A program made the position numbers and the translations under genes. Under the pieces are notes generated by a model. The model did not search any database. It saw only the letters and a program-made list of their open reading frames with translations, and was not told the DNA's origin. A stretch of DNA of 33,743 bases. Origin: a virus. This document shows positions 21,501-30,609 of this stretch, in pieces. How positions within the stretch are numbered: the stretch's first letter is position 1; each line of letters opens with the position of its first letter. The stretch lies in the IMG/VR virus record IMGVR_UViG_3300046331_000333, positions 1 through 33,743 of that record; one strand, 5' to 3'.

Positions 21501-21886
21501 TCGAAAGCGGAACAGAAAACACAGGCGCAAATGGTAAGGGATTAGATGGAAAAGGTGGCTTTTTATCGGTATTGCACCCTTATGAACGTGTAGTTGATGC
21601 GGAAAATAACGCAAGTATCGGCAACTTGTCAAATGATGAGTTGTCAAATATTGCCAAAAGATACAACACGGGTCAATTAGTGGAGATGCGCAATATAGAT
21701 ACAGCAGGAAATAGCTACGATTTAATGCCGTTGTTAAGCGAAATTAAAGACCTCAAACGAACGATTGAAAACAGACCAACGCATAACATAGCACTTGGAG
21801 AAATAACTCAATCAATCATGCAAATAGTTGAAAAAACCACAAAAGGGAATACTACGAATGTAACTAAATATAACATCAGAAAATGA
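18512..21886 (+). CDS. Tail tape measure protein
   Basis: 1,124 residues. Residues ~1-190 are coiled coil (EQQIEKLNNSLRESAKLSND). Residues ~220-440 are a TP901-type tape-measure core (FETSIADLSAVTGQTGNDLK, then EAFKLAGSARPELL, then FNMPATEAGSVMDILASAAQ). Hydrophobic segments follow around 500-580, then a long Glu/Lys coiled coil (~610-980) and a Gly-rich end. It sets tail length; at roughly 0.15 nm per residue the tail would be near 170 nm. It also forms the channel for DNA entry. The start follows an overlap with the chaperone-like gene, and the stop overlaps the next gene by four bases. Confidence 0.92.
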   Translation: MSEQIKRSDISEKDIYEFVTSSAKNAEQQIEKLNNSLRESAKLSNDTLKKNGKMSNAAEIKATEQAIKQTNDEYKRKLKLENDLIKIQADKINAETKLRNATDKSTQSIKNQDNAYKKLVVQTRDLKNESKRLGAELLHLEQTGKKNTKEFALIERQYRQTTAEAVVLDGKLKKLDSTVGDNFRNVGNYDSAVGKLRGGLTRLAAGFGVFEAVKFGGRTIMDFETSIADLSAVTGQTGNDLKFLEDKAIEFSKAYGTSAKDVSEAFKLAGSARPELLKNGDALAKITEQALILSKASGDDVPTSIANLTGTLNAFNMPATEAGSVMDILASAAQQGAQEIPYLNEAFTKFGGVAANAGIGIAESAAAVEILGEKMPEASVAGNNLKNIMIILQTNAAKQGREFKGLTEELAMMQPNLKNVTELEKLFGKENLLAAQTLIGQTDRLKEFSGALGESGTAQEQANTKSKTLSEAWNRLKANTEALFLEFRGGASYFTKFVDFLATNLPTIISVVKELAFAFVTFKGVMKGMQLVDQYKNWKNLKSAIAETGTATTEAGQKAQGFGNALKGIGWTIAISLAFEFGKELWNIVSGAKQAEENLARMNRQMQAGSKRANERTNQRQKELQQSLDLAKTEKEKIALTKNAQTQIKEDIKLVNERKEKTKQEIAEIEKYIQVNKGKLDVINLNKDLNNSINGAFGMSSKDDIRDVLAQRKADLSAQNEALKIYSEELENTGHSVKVLTKDELENTEQSKKGTQATKQKTTEVEELNKTYEEYMKTRKELTIDEYKAPELQFADIESADERIKARRKSVAEIKVVEAELSKDEEKIRKARIEQINENLAIELENVELTEIEKLELKKRAELEIQNLEQQANQKKYENFKQWADLTTDYFIKKSEKRIEQIDKEISAAEKQYDYFQELAKNGNITAEQSLAEQQKIINDANLKKQKEQQRIERLKLIQTSLDIYGAKVANGDKNPLLNTIKDVQLLKQFIESLPAFESGTENTGANGKGLDGKGGFLSVLHPYERVVDAENNASIGNLSNDELSNIAKRYNTGQLVEMRNIDTAGNSYDLMPLLSEIKDLKRTIENRPTHNIALGEITQSIMQIVEKTTKGNTTNVTKYNIRK

Positions 21887-23559
21887 TAAGTATCATAATT
21901 AACGGACAAAATGCCAACGTTGAAAATATTGAAACGATAGGCTTTAAAACAGATTTCACGGGTTTACTTAGTGAGCAGGAAGTTAATGTTGATAGCCTTG
22001 TTTTAGTCAATGAATCAAAACAACTTATTCATGATTGGATTTCGACAAACGGGGCATTTATCGGAATACCTACACAGATAGTTTACGGATCATTAACCTT
22101 TGATTATTACATCGATTTAACGGACAATCCTATTTTTTCAGATTATTCAGTGGAAGTCAAGATTAAAAAAAGAGGTGCGAACGATTCATTTTTTAATGTT
22201 GCAAATGCGTTAAGTTTTGAGTTGTTAAACGCTCGAGGGGTGCAATTTCCGAATATAAACGTGCCTTATGTTATCGTGAAAGATAATCAATTGGAGGTTG
22301 GAATTGTGTTAGCGTTGGCAGTATTCACAACATCGCAGGCTATTTATAAGGCGGTGCAGGAATTACTAAATATTGCAGCGGAGTTTGCAGGTGCTGTAGC
22401 CCTATCCCCTGGTCTTGCAATTGCAGCAGGAATAAAATTGACAGCTCAATTAGTTTACATTGCCTTACTTGTTACTCAATTAATTGACTTAGTTACAAAG
22501 TTACGTGAGTTAATATTCTCGAAAATACGATACTTTAAAGCGTGTAAGGTGGTTGATTTAATCCGTTTAGGGTGCGAAAATATAGGCTATACATTTAGTT
22601 CAAATGCTTTAAGTGCCTTGGATTTAACGATTTTGCCCGTTCCGTTGCAGAAAAATAATCAATCAATATTTAATTTCACACAAAACGAACTTAACAACTC
22701 TTTTACAAAAGGATATCCAACGGGCAACGATACAACGCCTACACTTGGGCAATTAATAAGTTCGATGCTTGATACGTTTGCGCTTAAATTTAAGGCGCGA
22801 AATAACCAAGTTCAGATTGAAACAAAGCAGTTTTTTAGCGACAATAGTACGTTTTCAGTAAGTCCAGCTTTGAACGTTCAAGACAGACGGGAAAATGAAT
22901 ACACACTAAATACAAGCGACGCTAATTTACGCACATATTTACACTATCAAACAGATTTTAACGACTTACACACATTAGATAATTTTGAGCCAACAGATGC
23001 AGAATATGGACTAAAAAACTTAGTTCAATCGGATGATGATTTGAAGCTATTAAAAGGATTTAAAGACGTAAATATTCCCTTTTCTTTGGGGGTGCGTAAA
23101 TCACAATTTAACAACATTGAACAACTATGTTTTAACTTATTTACCATTGTCGATGCTTATACGGGTCTTGAAACCGCTGCACTTATTGAGAATAGATTAG
23201 GGGTATTGCAAGTATCACAACAATTTTACGGAGTTACAAAGCTACTTAAATGCGATGTAAACGGAAAACAACCCGTAGATTATCTAAATACTTTGCGAGC
23301 TAGTGCGATTTATTACAACTATCACCAACAATTCGAGATCCAAACAAACGGATTCAAGCGATTTGAAAACGCACCCGTATTAATGAATTTTGCAGAATAT
23401 GAGCAGATATTAAATAGCAATTATGCAGACGTTGACGGGGTGCAATGTGAAATATTAGATTTACTACATATTCCGTATAGTTCTGAAGCTATTATAACTT
23501 ATTTGTTCCCTTTCAACTATGAAAACGTAAAAATTACTAACTTTGCAATAAACGAGTAA
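21883..23559 (+). CDS. Distal-tail/baseplate protein with hydrophobic centre
   Basis: 558 residues. A beta-rich N-terminal domain (SIIINGQNANVENIETIGFK) is followed by a striking hydrophobic stretch at ~138-205 (GIVLALAVFTT, AGAVALSPGLAIAAGIKL, LVYIALLVTQLIDLV) that could insert in a membrane or pack inside the tail tip. A long mixed domain follows. Position after the tape measure suggests the Dit/Tal region. The hydrophobic part may help DNA cross the host membrane. No family name recognised. Confidence 0.55.
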   Translation: MISIIINGQNANVENIETIGFKTDFTGLLSEQEVNVDSLVLVNESKQLIHDWISTNGAFIGIPTQIVYGSLTFDYYIDLTDNPIFSDYSVEVKIKKRGANDSFFNVANALSFELLNARGVQFPNINVPYVIVKDNQLEVGIVLALAVFTTSQAIYKAVQELLNIAAEFAGAVALSPGLAIAAGIKLTAQLVYIALLVTQLIDLVTKLRELIFSKIRYFKACKVVDLIRLGCENIGYTFSSNALSALDLTILPVPLQKNNQSIFNFTQNELNNSFTKGYPTGNDTTPTLGQLISSMLDTFALKFKARNNQVQIETKQFFSDNSTFSVSPALNVQDRRENEYTLNTSDANLRTYLHYQTDFNDLHTLDNFEPTDAEYGLKNLVQSDDDLKLLKGFKDVNIPFSLGVRKSQFNNIEQLCFNLFTIVDAYTGLETAALIENRLGVLQVSQQFYGVTKLLKCDVNGKQPVDYLNTLRASAIYYNYHQQFEIQTNGFKRFENAPVLMNFAEYEQILNSNYADVDGVQCEILDLLHIPYSSEAIITYLFPFNYENVKITNFAINE

Positions 23560-23560
23560 A

Positions 23561-23746
23561 ATGAATATTTTAAGCGAATTAGAAAAGGTGCAAAAACAAA
23601 TCAATGAAGCAATGGCAAACATACCAAAAGAAAAGCGCGCGGAGTTGTTGGAAATAGCACAAAATGTAAGTAAGGAAGTCAACGTAAATATTAACGAAAT
23701 AACAAAAATAATCAATGGCAATTCAACAGATAGTAGGCACGTTTAA
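23561..23746 (+). CDS. Small coiled-coil protein (61 aa)
   Basis: Helical (LSELEKVQKQINEAMANIPK, then RAELLEIAQNVSKEVNVN). It starts one base after the previous stop and overlaps the next gene by 32 bases. Unknown; a tail-fibre assembly or oligomerisation role is conceivable. Confidence 0.55.
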   Translation: MNILSELEKVQKQINEAMANIPKEKRAELLEIAQNVSKEVNVNINEITKIINGNSTDSRHV

Positions 23747-26700
23747 TTGCCTTGACAAGTTCGGAAATAATACAGCGTTTTACAAGGCTAATGCAGGGGA
23801 TATTACAACAGTTACTTTTGATATTGCGGAAAATATTTATTTTTCAACAAATAACCAAAACATAATCACTTGTAACTCAGTTTTAAGGACTGCAAATAAA
23901 TTGCAATTTCCAAGCTATGCAAGTATAAACGGGTTTGCAGTAGGTCAAACAGTAGTACTCACTAAAACAACAACAGCAGGAGCAACAACAACTGTTACAA
24001 CAACGATTGTGGCGATTGATTACACTTTATTACAAATTGAGTTTGCTGCACTATTAAGCCCTACAAATGCTAACTTATTTTTGTACGATGATAACAACGT
24101 AATGACAATTTATGCAACTTCATTAAGGGAAGATTTGTACTTAAATTTAGGCTTTACAAAGTCAAGTTCGGTAAATGAGTTTAATAAATTACAATCCGTT
24201 CAACAAGGAATATTTAACACGTTCACAAATAATAACAGACGTTCGTTAATTGACGGACAACAAACCCGTTTATTTGGTGCTGGTGCTGGAAGTGTTATCG
24301 TAGGGGCAACAACTACACTTATTCCCGTAGGTTTTCAAAGTGGTAATTTCGAGGTGTTGATTGCTACAATTGAAAGAAACGCAAATATTAACACTTACAC
24401 ACGTTCTTTTACGGTTACACTCGAAATCATACAACAAGGCGCATTAATTCAAAGCGCATTTAATAGCTCAGATTCTCAATTTTTGAAGCTATATTTTGAC
24501 TTTGAGTGGTATTCGATTTCTGAAATGGAAAACCCCACAGTAGTAAGTTGGAATTTTGGTAACTCAAAGACAGGATGGTTTAACTCCCCTTTTACAGAAT
24601 TTCCAATAGATAGCACTTATGTAAGTGGTACGGGTACTTTGTATTTTAGTGGAACATCACAAAGAACAGTTGTAATTGAATCAACGTCTAGTGTTATTGC
24701 ATTGGGTGCTATGTATTTTCCGCAAGATGATAGCTACTTTAAAAACAAAGTAAACAATCAATCGGAACTTTGTATGTTGATTGAACAAAATGGGGCTTTA
24801 GCGGTCGGAACATACACATCAAAAACAAATCCAACGGGCGCAAATTACGAAATTGAAATTATATCGCATACATACGTAGGTACAACACATACAATTGTTT
24901 ACGAATTTACCCCTAACAGCGCATTTACAACGTTTATAAATGGTCGTGGTGTGAATGATAGGGTAATGTATATTTGGTTTAAGGTGGGTAACGTTAACCA
25001 ATTGGATTGGCAAACTGAAATTCAAGAAGCCCCACTACCAACTGAGGACTTATTGACATACAAAAGTGAAGCGAGTAAATGGCTTTTAGATAAATCTAGC
25101 GACGTTTACACAGCGGATTCACTTTCTACGGGTGCAATCGTTTCAATTCAAGATAATTTACGCTATGAATTAAAGGCTTTATTACCTAATGCTTTTTTGT
25201 ATAGAAGTGTACAATTTCAAATGATAGTTGCGGAAATTGCGGATTTAGATAATAATTTCGTACTTGAAAATTACTTTTTTGATATTTCTAACGTAGGAAG
25301 TCAACCAAACGGGGCATTGAATCAATTTAATTTATTGCAACCCGTACAAAATAACACGTTGCCAACTACAAATACAAGTTCTTTAAATGTCCAAGTAGGC
25401 AGAAAAGGCGCATCACCTGACACTCTTACACATTTTGGAATGCTATTCCGTTATCCAACGTTTATCAATTGGAGGTTTTGGTTAGAACAACTTAACGCAT
25501 TTGCAATATTTGACGAGGGTAGAACTCAAAATTGGATAAATTACAACGATGGTACGTATCAAATCTTTTTAAAGGTTATTTTAGAGTGTGAAGATAGATT
25601 CTTAGTAACACACGCACCGATAAAAGAGATTTACGACTACGACGAAGCGCACACAGATACAAATGAAGAATGGAACGGAACGACTGCAATTGAATATTCA
25701 GTTGAAAGTACGGGAGAAGTTACTCCAGCTTTGGTAAACGGTCAAATAATGCGAGTTAAGGTAACAGTAAATAATATTTACGCTGCTACTTTATCAACTT
25801 GTTGGGGTCAATTATCAATCGAGAAAAAAGAAAGTTCACCACGTTTTACGTGTTCTACGAATTACAACCACGACAATAATATTAATAGTCCATTTGTATC
25901 AATTGAAGGAGAAACAAGGTTGTTACAAACGATTGTAAGTCCTACACAATCGACATACGAAATGTTAATCGATACCAATAGATTAGATTCTATTGATTAC
26001 ACAATTACGCTTAAATATTTCAACGATGTAACACCTATTGAGCAGGTGCGCACAGAGTTTGAAGTTAAATGTTTAGATAGTAGTTTATTTTCATTTGATG
26101 ACCAAGTGCAAGACGATGAAGAATGTTGTCAAAAAACATTTAATGTGTATGCAGAAACTACACTAACTAAGACTTATAAAAACGATATTACGGGCGCATG
26201 GAAGTTGCTTTTAGGTGATGACTCAGTATCATTTGAATTATACAAAAATGATGTTTTAGTAGAAACTATTTCAAATATTACTTTTCCTTCACAAACAAAC
26301 GCAAGATATTGCCAAGTAATTTGGCGAGATATTTTATTAGACCATGGAACGGGTTGTTATGAATTAAAAGTTAAATACACTTTTGATGGAAACGACATTT
26401 ACACAACCTGGGGAATTTACAACTTACAAGAATGGAGCATTGAAAATGTAACAGGCTTTGTCCGTTTACGTGCAATATTCAACACACAACAAGCAATCGA
26501 AGGAATAGACTTTACAAATGCAAATGTTGTTGATACAATAAATGTTGAGGGATTCTTTGGAAAACGAGATCCGAAAATGGAAGTGCGAAATAATGTGTAC
26601 TCAAATCGATTAACAACAAAAGTAACAAGGGAGTATTTGAACAGTTACGAATTTACAACAAATCCAGTTACCCGATCATTTTCCCGTAAATTATTAGATT

Positions 26701-26885
26701 TATTTTTTATATCGGAAAATGACATTTATATTACAGATTATAACACGTTTAATCATGAAATTTACATTGAAAAAAGGTTAATTGTAGAAGAAAGTCCAAC
26801 AGTCGAATATTACGATTTTAGCAATCTTATAAAAATTATTTGTAAATTTGGGGATAAAATTAAAAATAATAGAAGTTTTCATTAA
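23715..26885 (+). CDS. Large tail-tip structural protein (1,056 aa)
   Basis: 1,056 residues, beta-rich and Asn/Thr-rich throughout (KTTTAGATTTVTTTIVAI near the start, YVSGTGTLYFSGTSQRTVVI in the middle), with no motif I can name. The C-terminal third has cysteine pairs (DDEECCQKTF) and fibronectin-like spacing. Size, composition and position between the distal-tail gene and the fibre genes fit a tip or host-recognition protein. It starts MAIQQIVGTFNCLDKF within the end of the small coiled-coil gene. Confidence 0.55.
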   Translation: MAIQQIVGTFNCLDKFGNNTAFYKANAGDITTVTFDIAENIYFSTNNQNIITCNSVLRTANKLQFPSYASINGFAVGQTVVLTKTTTAGATTTVTTTIVAIDYTLLQIEFAALLSPTNANLFLYDDNNVMTIYATSLREDLYLNLGFTKSSSVNEFNKLQSVQQGIFNTFTNNNRRSLIDGQQTRLFGAGAGSVIVGATTTLIPVGFQSGNFEVLIATIERNANINTYTRSFTVTLEIIQQGALIQSAFNSSDSQFLKLYFDFEWYSISEMENPTVVSWNFGNSKTGWFNSPFTEFPIDSTYVSGTGTLYFSGTSQRTVVIESTSSVIALGAMYFPQDDSYFKNKVNNQSELCMLIEQNGALAVGTYTSKTNPTGANYEIEIISHTYVGTTHTIVYEFTPNSAFTTFINGRGVNDRVMYIWFKVGNVNQLDWQTEIQEAPLPTEDLLTYKSEASKWLLDKSSDVYTADSLSTGAIVSIQDNLRYELKALLPNAFLYRSVQFQMIVAEIADLDNNFVLENYFFDISNVGSQPNGALNQFNLLQPVQNNTLPTTNTSSLNVQVGRKGASPDTLTHFGMLFRYPTFINWRFWLEQLNAFAIFDEGRTQNWINYNDGTYQIFLKVILECEDRFLVTHAPIKEIYDYDEAHTDTNEEWNGTTAIEYSVESTGEVTPALVNGQIMRVKVTVNNIYAATLSTCWGQLSIEKKESSPRFTCSTNYNHDNNINSPFVSIEGETRLLQTIVSPTQSTYEMLIDTNRLDSIDYTITLKYFNDVTPIEQVRTEFEVKCLDSSLFSFDDQVQDDEECCQKTFNVYAETTLTKTYKNDITGAWKLLLGDDSVSFELYKNDVLVETISNITFPSQTNARYCQVIWRDILLDHGTGCYELKVKYTFDGNDIYTTWGIYNLQEWSIENVTGFVRLRAIFNTQQAIEGIDFTNANVVDTINVEGFFGKRDPKMEVRNNVYSNRLTTKVTREYLNSYEFTTNPVTRSFSRKLLDLFFISENDIYITDYNTFNHEIYIEKRLIVEESPTVEYYDFSNLIKIICKFGDKIKNNRSFH

Positions 26886-26890
26886 GAATT

Positions 26891-27376
26891 ATGAATTATA
26901 AAATTTACATAAAAGGAAAAATGTTACATCTTGTTGATGAAGATGGGCAGGATTTTGAAGCGTTGGCAAATGATGCCTATGTTACAAAGAGATTTGAAAC
27001 GGATAGCACTTTTTATTTTAAAAATTTTCCAACATTTAACGATAGGAATGTTTTAGAGTTGACCGAGTTAAGAGATGAAGAAAACAATACTTTTACCTTA
27101 GAGGAATTTAATTCTTTTATTTCAAATATTGGAGAAAAAAGCGGTGTTTTTGGTTACGCTTCAGGAGTATCAGGAACGGAAACGTTAACGGGTGGTAAAA
27201 AAGTTAAATCAATTTCAGCTTATTCATCAGCAGGCGGAACGCTTCAAATTAACGGTGGCGATTCTATTGCCATTCCTGCAAACGGAAGCGTTGATATTCC
27301 ATGCGATTATAGTTTAGTTGATCCAACTATTATTTTCACAACAACAACGACTTATTTAATTACTTATATTTCTTAG
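26891..27376 (+). CDS. Hypothetical tail-associated protein (161 aa)
   Basis: The start (NYKIYIKGKMLHLVDEDGQD) is followed by an acidic middle. The end (SAYSSAGGTLQINGGDSIAI and PANGSVDIPCDYSLVDPTII) is a Gly/Ser-rich beta sandwich typical of fibre tips or capsid-decoration domains. It sits with the fibre genes, six bases after the tip gene. No family recognised. Confidence 0.55.
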   Translation: MNYKIYIKGKMLHLVDEDGQDFEALANDAYVTKRFETDSTFYFKNFPTFNDRNVLELTELRDEENNTFTLEEFNSFISNIGEKSGVFGYASGVSGTETLTGGKKVKSISAYSSAGGTLQINGGDSIAIPANGSVDIPCDYSLVDPTIIFTTTTTYLITYIS

Positions 27377-27378
27377 TC

Positions 27379-27957
27379 ATGGGATTTAATGTAAGTAGTG
27401 GTGGCGGTGGTGCGAATTTGACATATCACGTTCAAAATAGTTTAAATTTAGCTTCGGCATTATACCCAAATACTAATGGAACGGGTACAACAAATATTGC
27501 AATTTTACAAAATGTTTGTTATTTAGCCCCGTTTGTTTTAGATAGTGATTATTTAGCTACTAAAATAGCTTTAAGAGTTGGAACAGCAAGTGCAGGAGCA
27601 TCAATGTATATTGGTATTTATGAACTTGATGAAGATTTAAGCCCGATTGGTGTGCCTTTGATTGTTAGTACAGCGTTGTCAGCAACAACAACAGGAGTAA
27701 AAACTTTTACACTTGGTTCTGCATATCAACTTTTAGCTAATAAAAAATACGGAATGGCACTCATTATGACGGGTGCAGTAAGCATTGGTGTTAGGGGTGT
27801 TTATGGGTTCAATTGGTACGGTGGTTCTGATAACGTTGTTTACACAATGGCAACACAATCAATAACACCACCCGTTACATCTTTGCCAACATCATTTATT
27901 CCAAGTGGATTAAGTATTGAGGTTGCGCACGTTAATTTAATTTTATTCAGGAACTAA
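27379..27957 (+). CDS. Probable tail-fibre or receptor-binding protein (192 aa)
   Basis: A Gly-rich start (SSGGGGANLTYHVQNSL) precedes a compact beta sandwich (KIALRVGTASAGASMYIGIYE, then SAYQLLANKKYGMALIMTG) of the kind used for carbohydrate binding. No motif gives the ligand. It starts two bases after its neighbour. Confidence 0.55.
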   Translation: MGFNVSSGGGGANLTYHVQNSLNLASALYPNTNGTGTTNIAILQNVCYLAPFVLDSDYLATKIALRVGTASAGASMYIGIYELDEDLSPIGVPLIVSTALSATTTGVKTFTLGSAYQLLANKKYGMALIMTGAVSIGVRGVYGFNWYGGSDNVVYTMATQSITPPVTSLPTSFIPSGLSIEVAHVNLILFRN

Positions 27958-28082
27958 TGAGAGTAGAAATTGAACATAACGAAACTTGGAATCATTTGGG
28001 AGAATTGATTTCAGTTGAAATTTTCGAGGTTACTTTTGACGAAAACGATAATGAAATTTCACGGATAAAGATTGAACAATAA
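27957..28082 (+). CDS. Small acidic protein (41 aa)
   Basis: MRVEIEHNETWNHLGELISV then EIFEVTFDENDNEISRIKIE. It overlaps the previous stop by one base, and the next gene starts at its stop, so it is coupled on both sides. Function unknown. Confidence 0.55.
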   Translation: MRVEIEHNETWNHLGELISVEIFEVTFDENDNEISRIKIEQ

Positions 28083-28508
28083 GTGTACAATTTTAGAGGT
28101 ATATTGACTTTTGACACGTTGTCAGACTTTCCCGAAAATGGGGATGAGAAATACTACTATGTAGATTTATCGACGGAAAAGATTTACACATACACATCTA
28201 CTGCTTACGTTGAACGTTTTACGGGTGCTGGTGGTGGTGTTGTGTTTGCTTATTCTGATATTAGCGTAAATACTGCCTTAGATGAAAACAACTTTACTGC
28301 TAATTGTACACAACCGATTACAATAACATTGCCTACTGCAATTGGTATTCAAGGAACTATTTACAATATAAAAAATAGTAGTAGCGGAGCAGTTAGTGTG
28401 CAATGTTTTGGAAGTCAAACAATAGACAAAGAAAATTTAATTAAATTGAAAAGAAAATACGAATCAATCACTATTCAAAGTAGTGGTGCAAATTGGATTA
28501 TTATATGA
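28083..28508 (+). CDS. Tail-fibre tip-like protein (141 aa)
   Basis: The C-terminal 80 residues follow a recurrent fibre pattern: ITITLPTAIGIQGTIYNIKN, a glycine-flanked strand SSGAVSVQCFGSQTID, and the ending SITIQSSGANWIII. The first 50 (FRGILTFDTLSDFPENGDEK) resemble a fibre neck. Likely a trimeric host-recognition tip. The start is GTG directly at the preceding TAA; no ATG fits. The stop overlaps the next gene (ATGA). Confidence 0.65.
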   Translation: MYNFRGILTFDTLSDFPENGDEKYYYVDLSTEKIYTYTSTAYVERFTGAGGGVVFAYSDISVNTALDENNFTANCTQPITITLPTAIGIQGTIYNIKNSSSGAVSVQCFGSQTIDKENLIKLKRKYESITIQSSGANWIII

Positions 28509-29668
28509 GTTACCAACCGAGTTTAGATACTATTTTTGGATATGACGCTGGAGGTCGTACGAGGGTATCACAAATAACTACTTTGTTAGCTGGTAAAATC
28601 TTAGGTGCAGACGATACGACATTGTTTGAAAACGTGGGAACAGGTACAGCTACTTATAGTAGTAATAAATTGAACTTATCAGTTACAAGCGGTCAATATG
28701 TCATTAGGCAATCAAAACGTTTTGCCCCGTATTTTGAGGGTAAATGTGAATTAGTTGAAGCTACTTTTGATAATTTACAAACCGAAGCAAATACCACAAA
28801 AAGAATTGGTTATTTTTCAAGTAATGCGGTCGCTCCTTACGATTCTAATTTTGATGGTTTCTTTATTGAGGATAACGGAACAATAAAAAGTTTAAAGGCG
28901 TACAGAAACGGAACATTAACAGTCGATGTTCCATTTACAACTATGAATAACTACGACGCTATTAGTTCGTATGATTGGAGTAATTTTACTGTAATTGCTT
29001 TTGATTTTTTATGGTTAGGTGGTGCGGTATTAAGGTTCTTTGTAAAAACTCAAAATGGTTTTGAATTAATTCATACAGTTAATTATTCAGGAACTGCAAC
29101 AGATACGTTTATTTTATCGCCTAATCAACCTGTAAGATACGAAGTAAGAAGTACAACGGGAACGGGGTCACTTAGGTATATTTGTTCACAAATAGCAACC
29201 GAGGGAAGCATTAACGAAGGAGGTAAGACACTTTCACTTTATAATGCAACATCACTTACAACAAACGCAGTAGGTACTATTTACGCTTTAAAAGGAGTTA
29301 AAAAACAAGTTGCGTTTAGAGATACAGCAGTTCAAATATTAGATGTTTCAGTAGGTATTACAGCAAGTACAGATGCAGGAATTTTGATGTTAATTGTTAA
29401 CCCTACTTTGTCAGCGCCTTTGACGTATGCAAACAACTCAAAAATTCAAGAAGGAACAGCAACAAACCAAACAATCACCATAGGAACGGGGCGGGTAGTT
29501 TGCGCGGTGCCTATAAATGTTGCAGGGAGTACCGATATTATTAGAGAAAACTTTTTATCATTCCTTAGCGGTTCGATTAATAATACTATGGATGAATATG
29601 TACTTGCTTATATGCCAACAACGAATAATCAAACAGTTAACGGAGTTCTAACAATTAAAGAATATTAA
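28505..29668 (+). CDS. Probable tail-fibre/adhesin protein (387 aa)
   Basis: Beta-rich 387-residue protein (SYQPSLDTIFGYDAGGRTRV start; a jelly-roll-like centre with GYFSSNAVAPYDSNFDGFFI and FVIAFDF-type strands). The ATG at 28505 overlaps the preceding stop and is preferred over a TTG at 28493. The middle resembles lectin-like or baseplate upper-protein domains in general shape only. Role in adsorption inferred from position. Confidence 0.55.
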   Translation: MSYQPSLDTIFGYDAGGRTRVSQITTLLAGKILGADDTTLFENVGTGTATYSSNKLNLSVTSGQYVIRQSKRFAPYFEGKCELVEATFDNLQTEANTTKRIGYFSSNAVAPYDSNFDGFFIEDNGTIKSLKAYRNGTLTVDVPFTTMNNYDAISSYDWSNFTVIAFDFLWLGGAVLRFFVKTQNGFELIHTVNYSGTATDTFILSPNQPVRYEVRSTTGTGSLRYICSQIATEGSINEGGKTLSLYNATSLTTNAVGTIYALKGVKKQVAFRDTAVQILDVSVGITASTDAGILMLIVNPTLSAPLTYANNSKIQEGTATNQTITIGTGRVVCAVPINVAGSTDIIRENFLSFLSGSINNTMDEYVLAYMPTTNNQTVNGVLTIKEY

Positions 29669-29669
29669 A

Positions 29670-29954
29670 ATGAGTGCAATTAATTTAACAAAACTCACAA
29701 ACGGAATTTTATTCGATTTGTCAGCAAGGGCAGGGGCAGGAACAACGACAGCTAAATTTATATTCAGACCTTTGCACTTTCATACAATTACCAAAATTGA
29801 AGCATGGGGAAATAGAATGAGTTATACAACCGTTGAAGGTAATGATTTTAATTTTTCATTTGATGGTACTTTATTTTCAGAATTGCAAGTAAATGGAGTT
29901 AGTTCGACAGACAATTATGATTTATTTGATACCTTTATAGCACAATTAGACTAA
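29670..29954 (+). CDS. Hypothetical fibre-associated protein (94 aa)
   Basis: Starts SAINLTKLTNGILFDLSARA and ends in a short beta part. Unrecognised; last gene of the fibre cluster, one base after its neighbour, followed by the promoter-like site at 29961. Confidence 0.55.
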   Translation: MSAINLTKLTNGILFDLSARAGAGTTTAKFIFRPLHFHTITKIEAWGNRMSYTTVEGNDFNFSFDGTLFSELQVNGVSSTDNYDLFDTFIAQLD

Positions 29955-29960
29955 AATTAA

Positions 29961-29968
29961 TATTTTTG
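29961..29968 (+). promoter_or_regulatory. -7 promoter element for lysis genes
   Basis: TATTTTTG fits TAnnTTTG. It lies five bases before the ATG at 29973, so the first transcript would be leaderless or nearly so. The best upstream box is an imperfect TTTA at 29934 (23-base spacing). Confidence 0.5.
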
Positions 29969-29972
29969 CAAT

Positions 29973-30209
29973 ATGGAAGATTTAACATTAAAAGAAAGAT
30001 TTAAGGCAAAAAGCCCGAAACTTTTTAGAAAAATTACGAACGCAAGTTTAACAATTGGCGCAATTGGTGGGGCAATTTTGACAATTGCAAGCGGTGGGGT
30101 TTTATTACCAGCTTATTTAATTACGATTAGTGGGTATATGGTAACAGTTGGTGCGGTTGGTGCTGCGGTTAGTAAATTAACAGTTAGTGATTCAGTAGAT
30201 GCTAAATAG
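29973..30209 (+). CDS. Small membrane protein of the lysis cluster (78 aa)
   Basis: A basic N-terminal helix (KERFKAKSPKLFRKI) is followed by two hydrophobic helices (TIGAIGGAILTIASGGVLL and AYLITISGYMVTVGAVGAAV). Glycine-rich two-span proteins beside a holin and endolysin are often a second holin or antiholin. It overlaps the holin gene by 11 bases. No named family recognised. Confidence 0.65.
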   Translation: MEDLTLKERFKAKSPKLFRKITNASLTIGAIGGAILTIASGGVLLPAYLITISGYMVTVGAVGAAVSKLTVSDSVDAK

Positions 30210-30609
30210 TTTATTGATTGTGAAAAAGACTTTGATTTACTTCGGTACTGCATTGTTTTCGTTTTTAGCACCTATTGAGGGTGCATTGTGGTTTGTTGTT
30301 ACATTGGTAATTTGCGACACAATTACTGGAATAATGAAAGCAGGTAGGTCAAAAATTGAAAATATACAATCAAAAAAAGCCTTTAATCTAGTTCCTAAGT
30401 TAATTTTTTATAGTGTGCTTATTATTGTAGCCCATTCATTAAATTTAACAATAGATAAACAGATACCATTTGTTAAACTTGCATTAGTTGGTATAGGGTG
30501 GATTGAAGTAAAAAGCATTGACGAGAATTTTAAGGTGTTATTTGGGTTTTCATTCTTAGATAAATGCTTAGAAGCTGGAAAGAAATTAACTAAATTTGAA
30601 AGGAAATGA
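30199..30609 (+). CDS. Holin (phage_holin_4-like)
   Basis: 136 residues with three hydrophobic segments (LIYFGTALFSFLAPIEGALW, FVVTLVICDTITGIM, LIFYSVLIIVAHSLNL). The ending GIGWIEVKSIDENFKVLFGF matches the pattern of toxin-secretion/lysis holins of family 4. Forms membrane holes that release the endolysin. It overlaps both neighbours (11 and 4 bases), as in a compact lysis cassette. Confidence 0.8.
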   Translation: MLNSLLIVKKTLIYFGTALFSFLAPIEGALWFVVTLVICDTITGIMKAGRSKIENIQSKKAFNLVPKLIFYSVLIIVAHSLNLTIDKQIPFVKLALVGIGWIEVKSIDENFKVLFGFSFLDKCLEAGKKLTKFERK

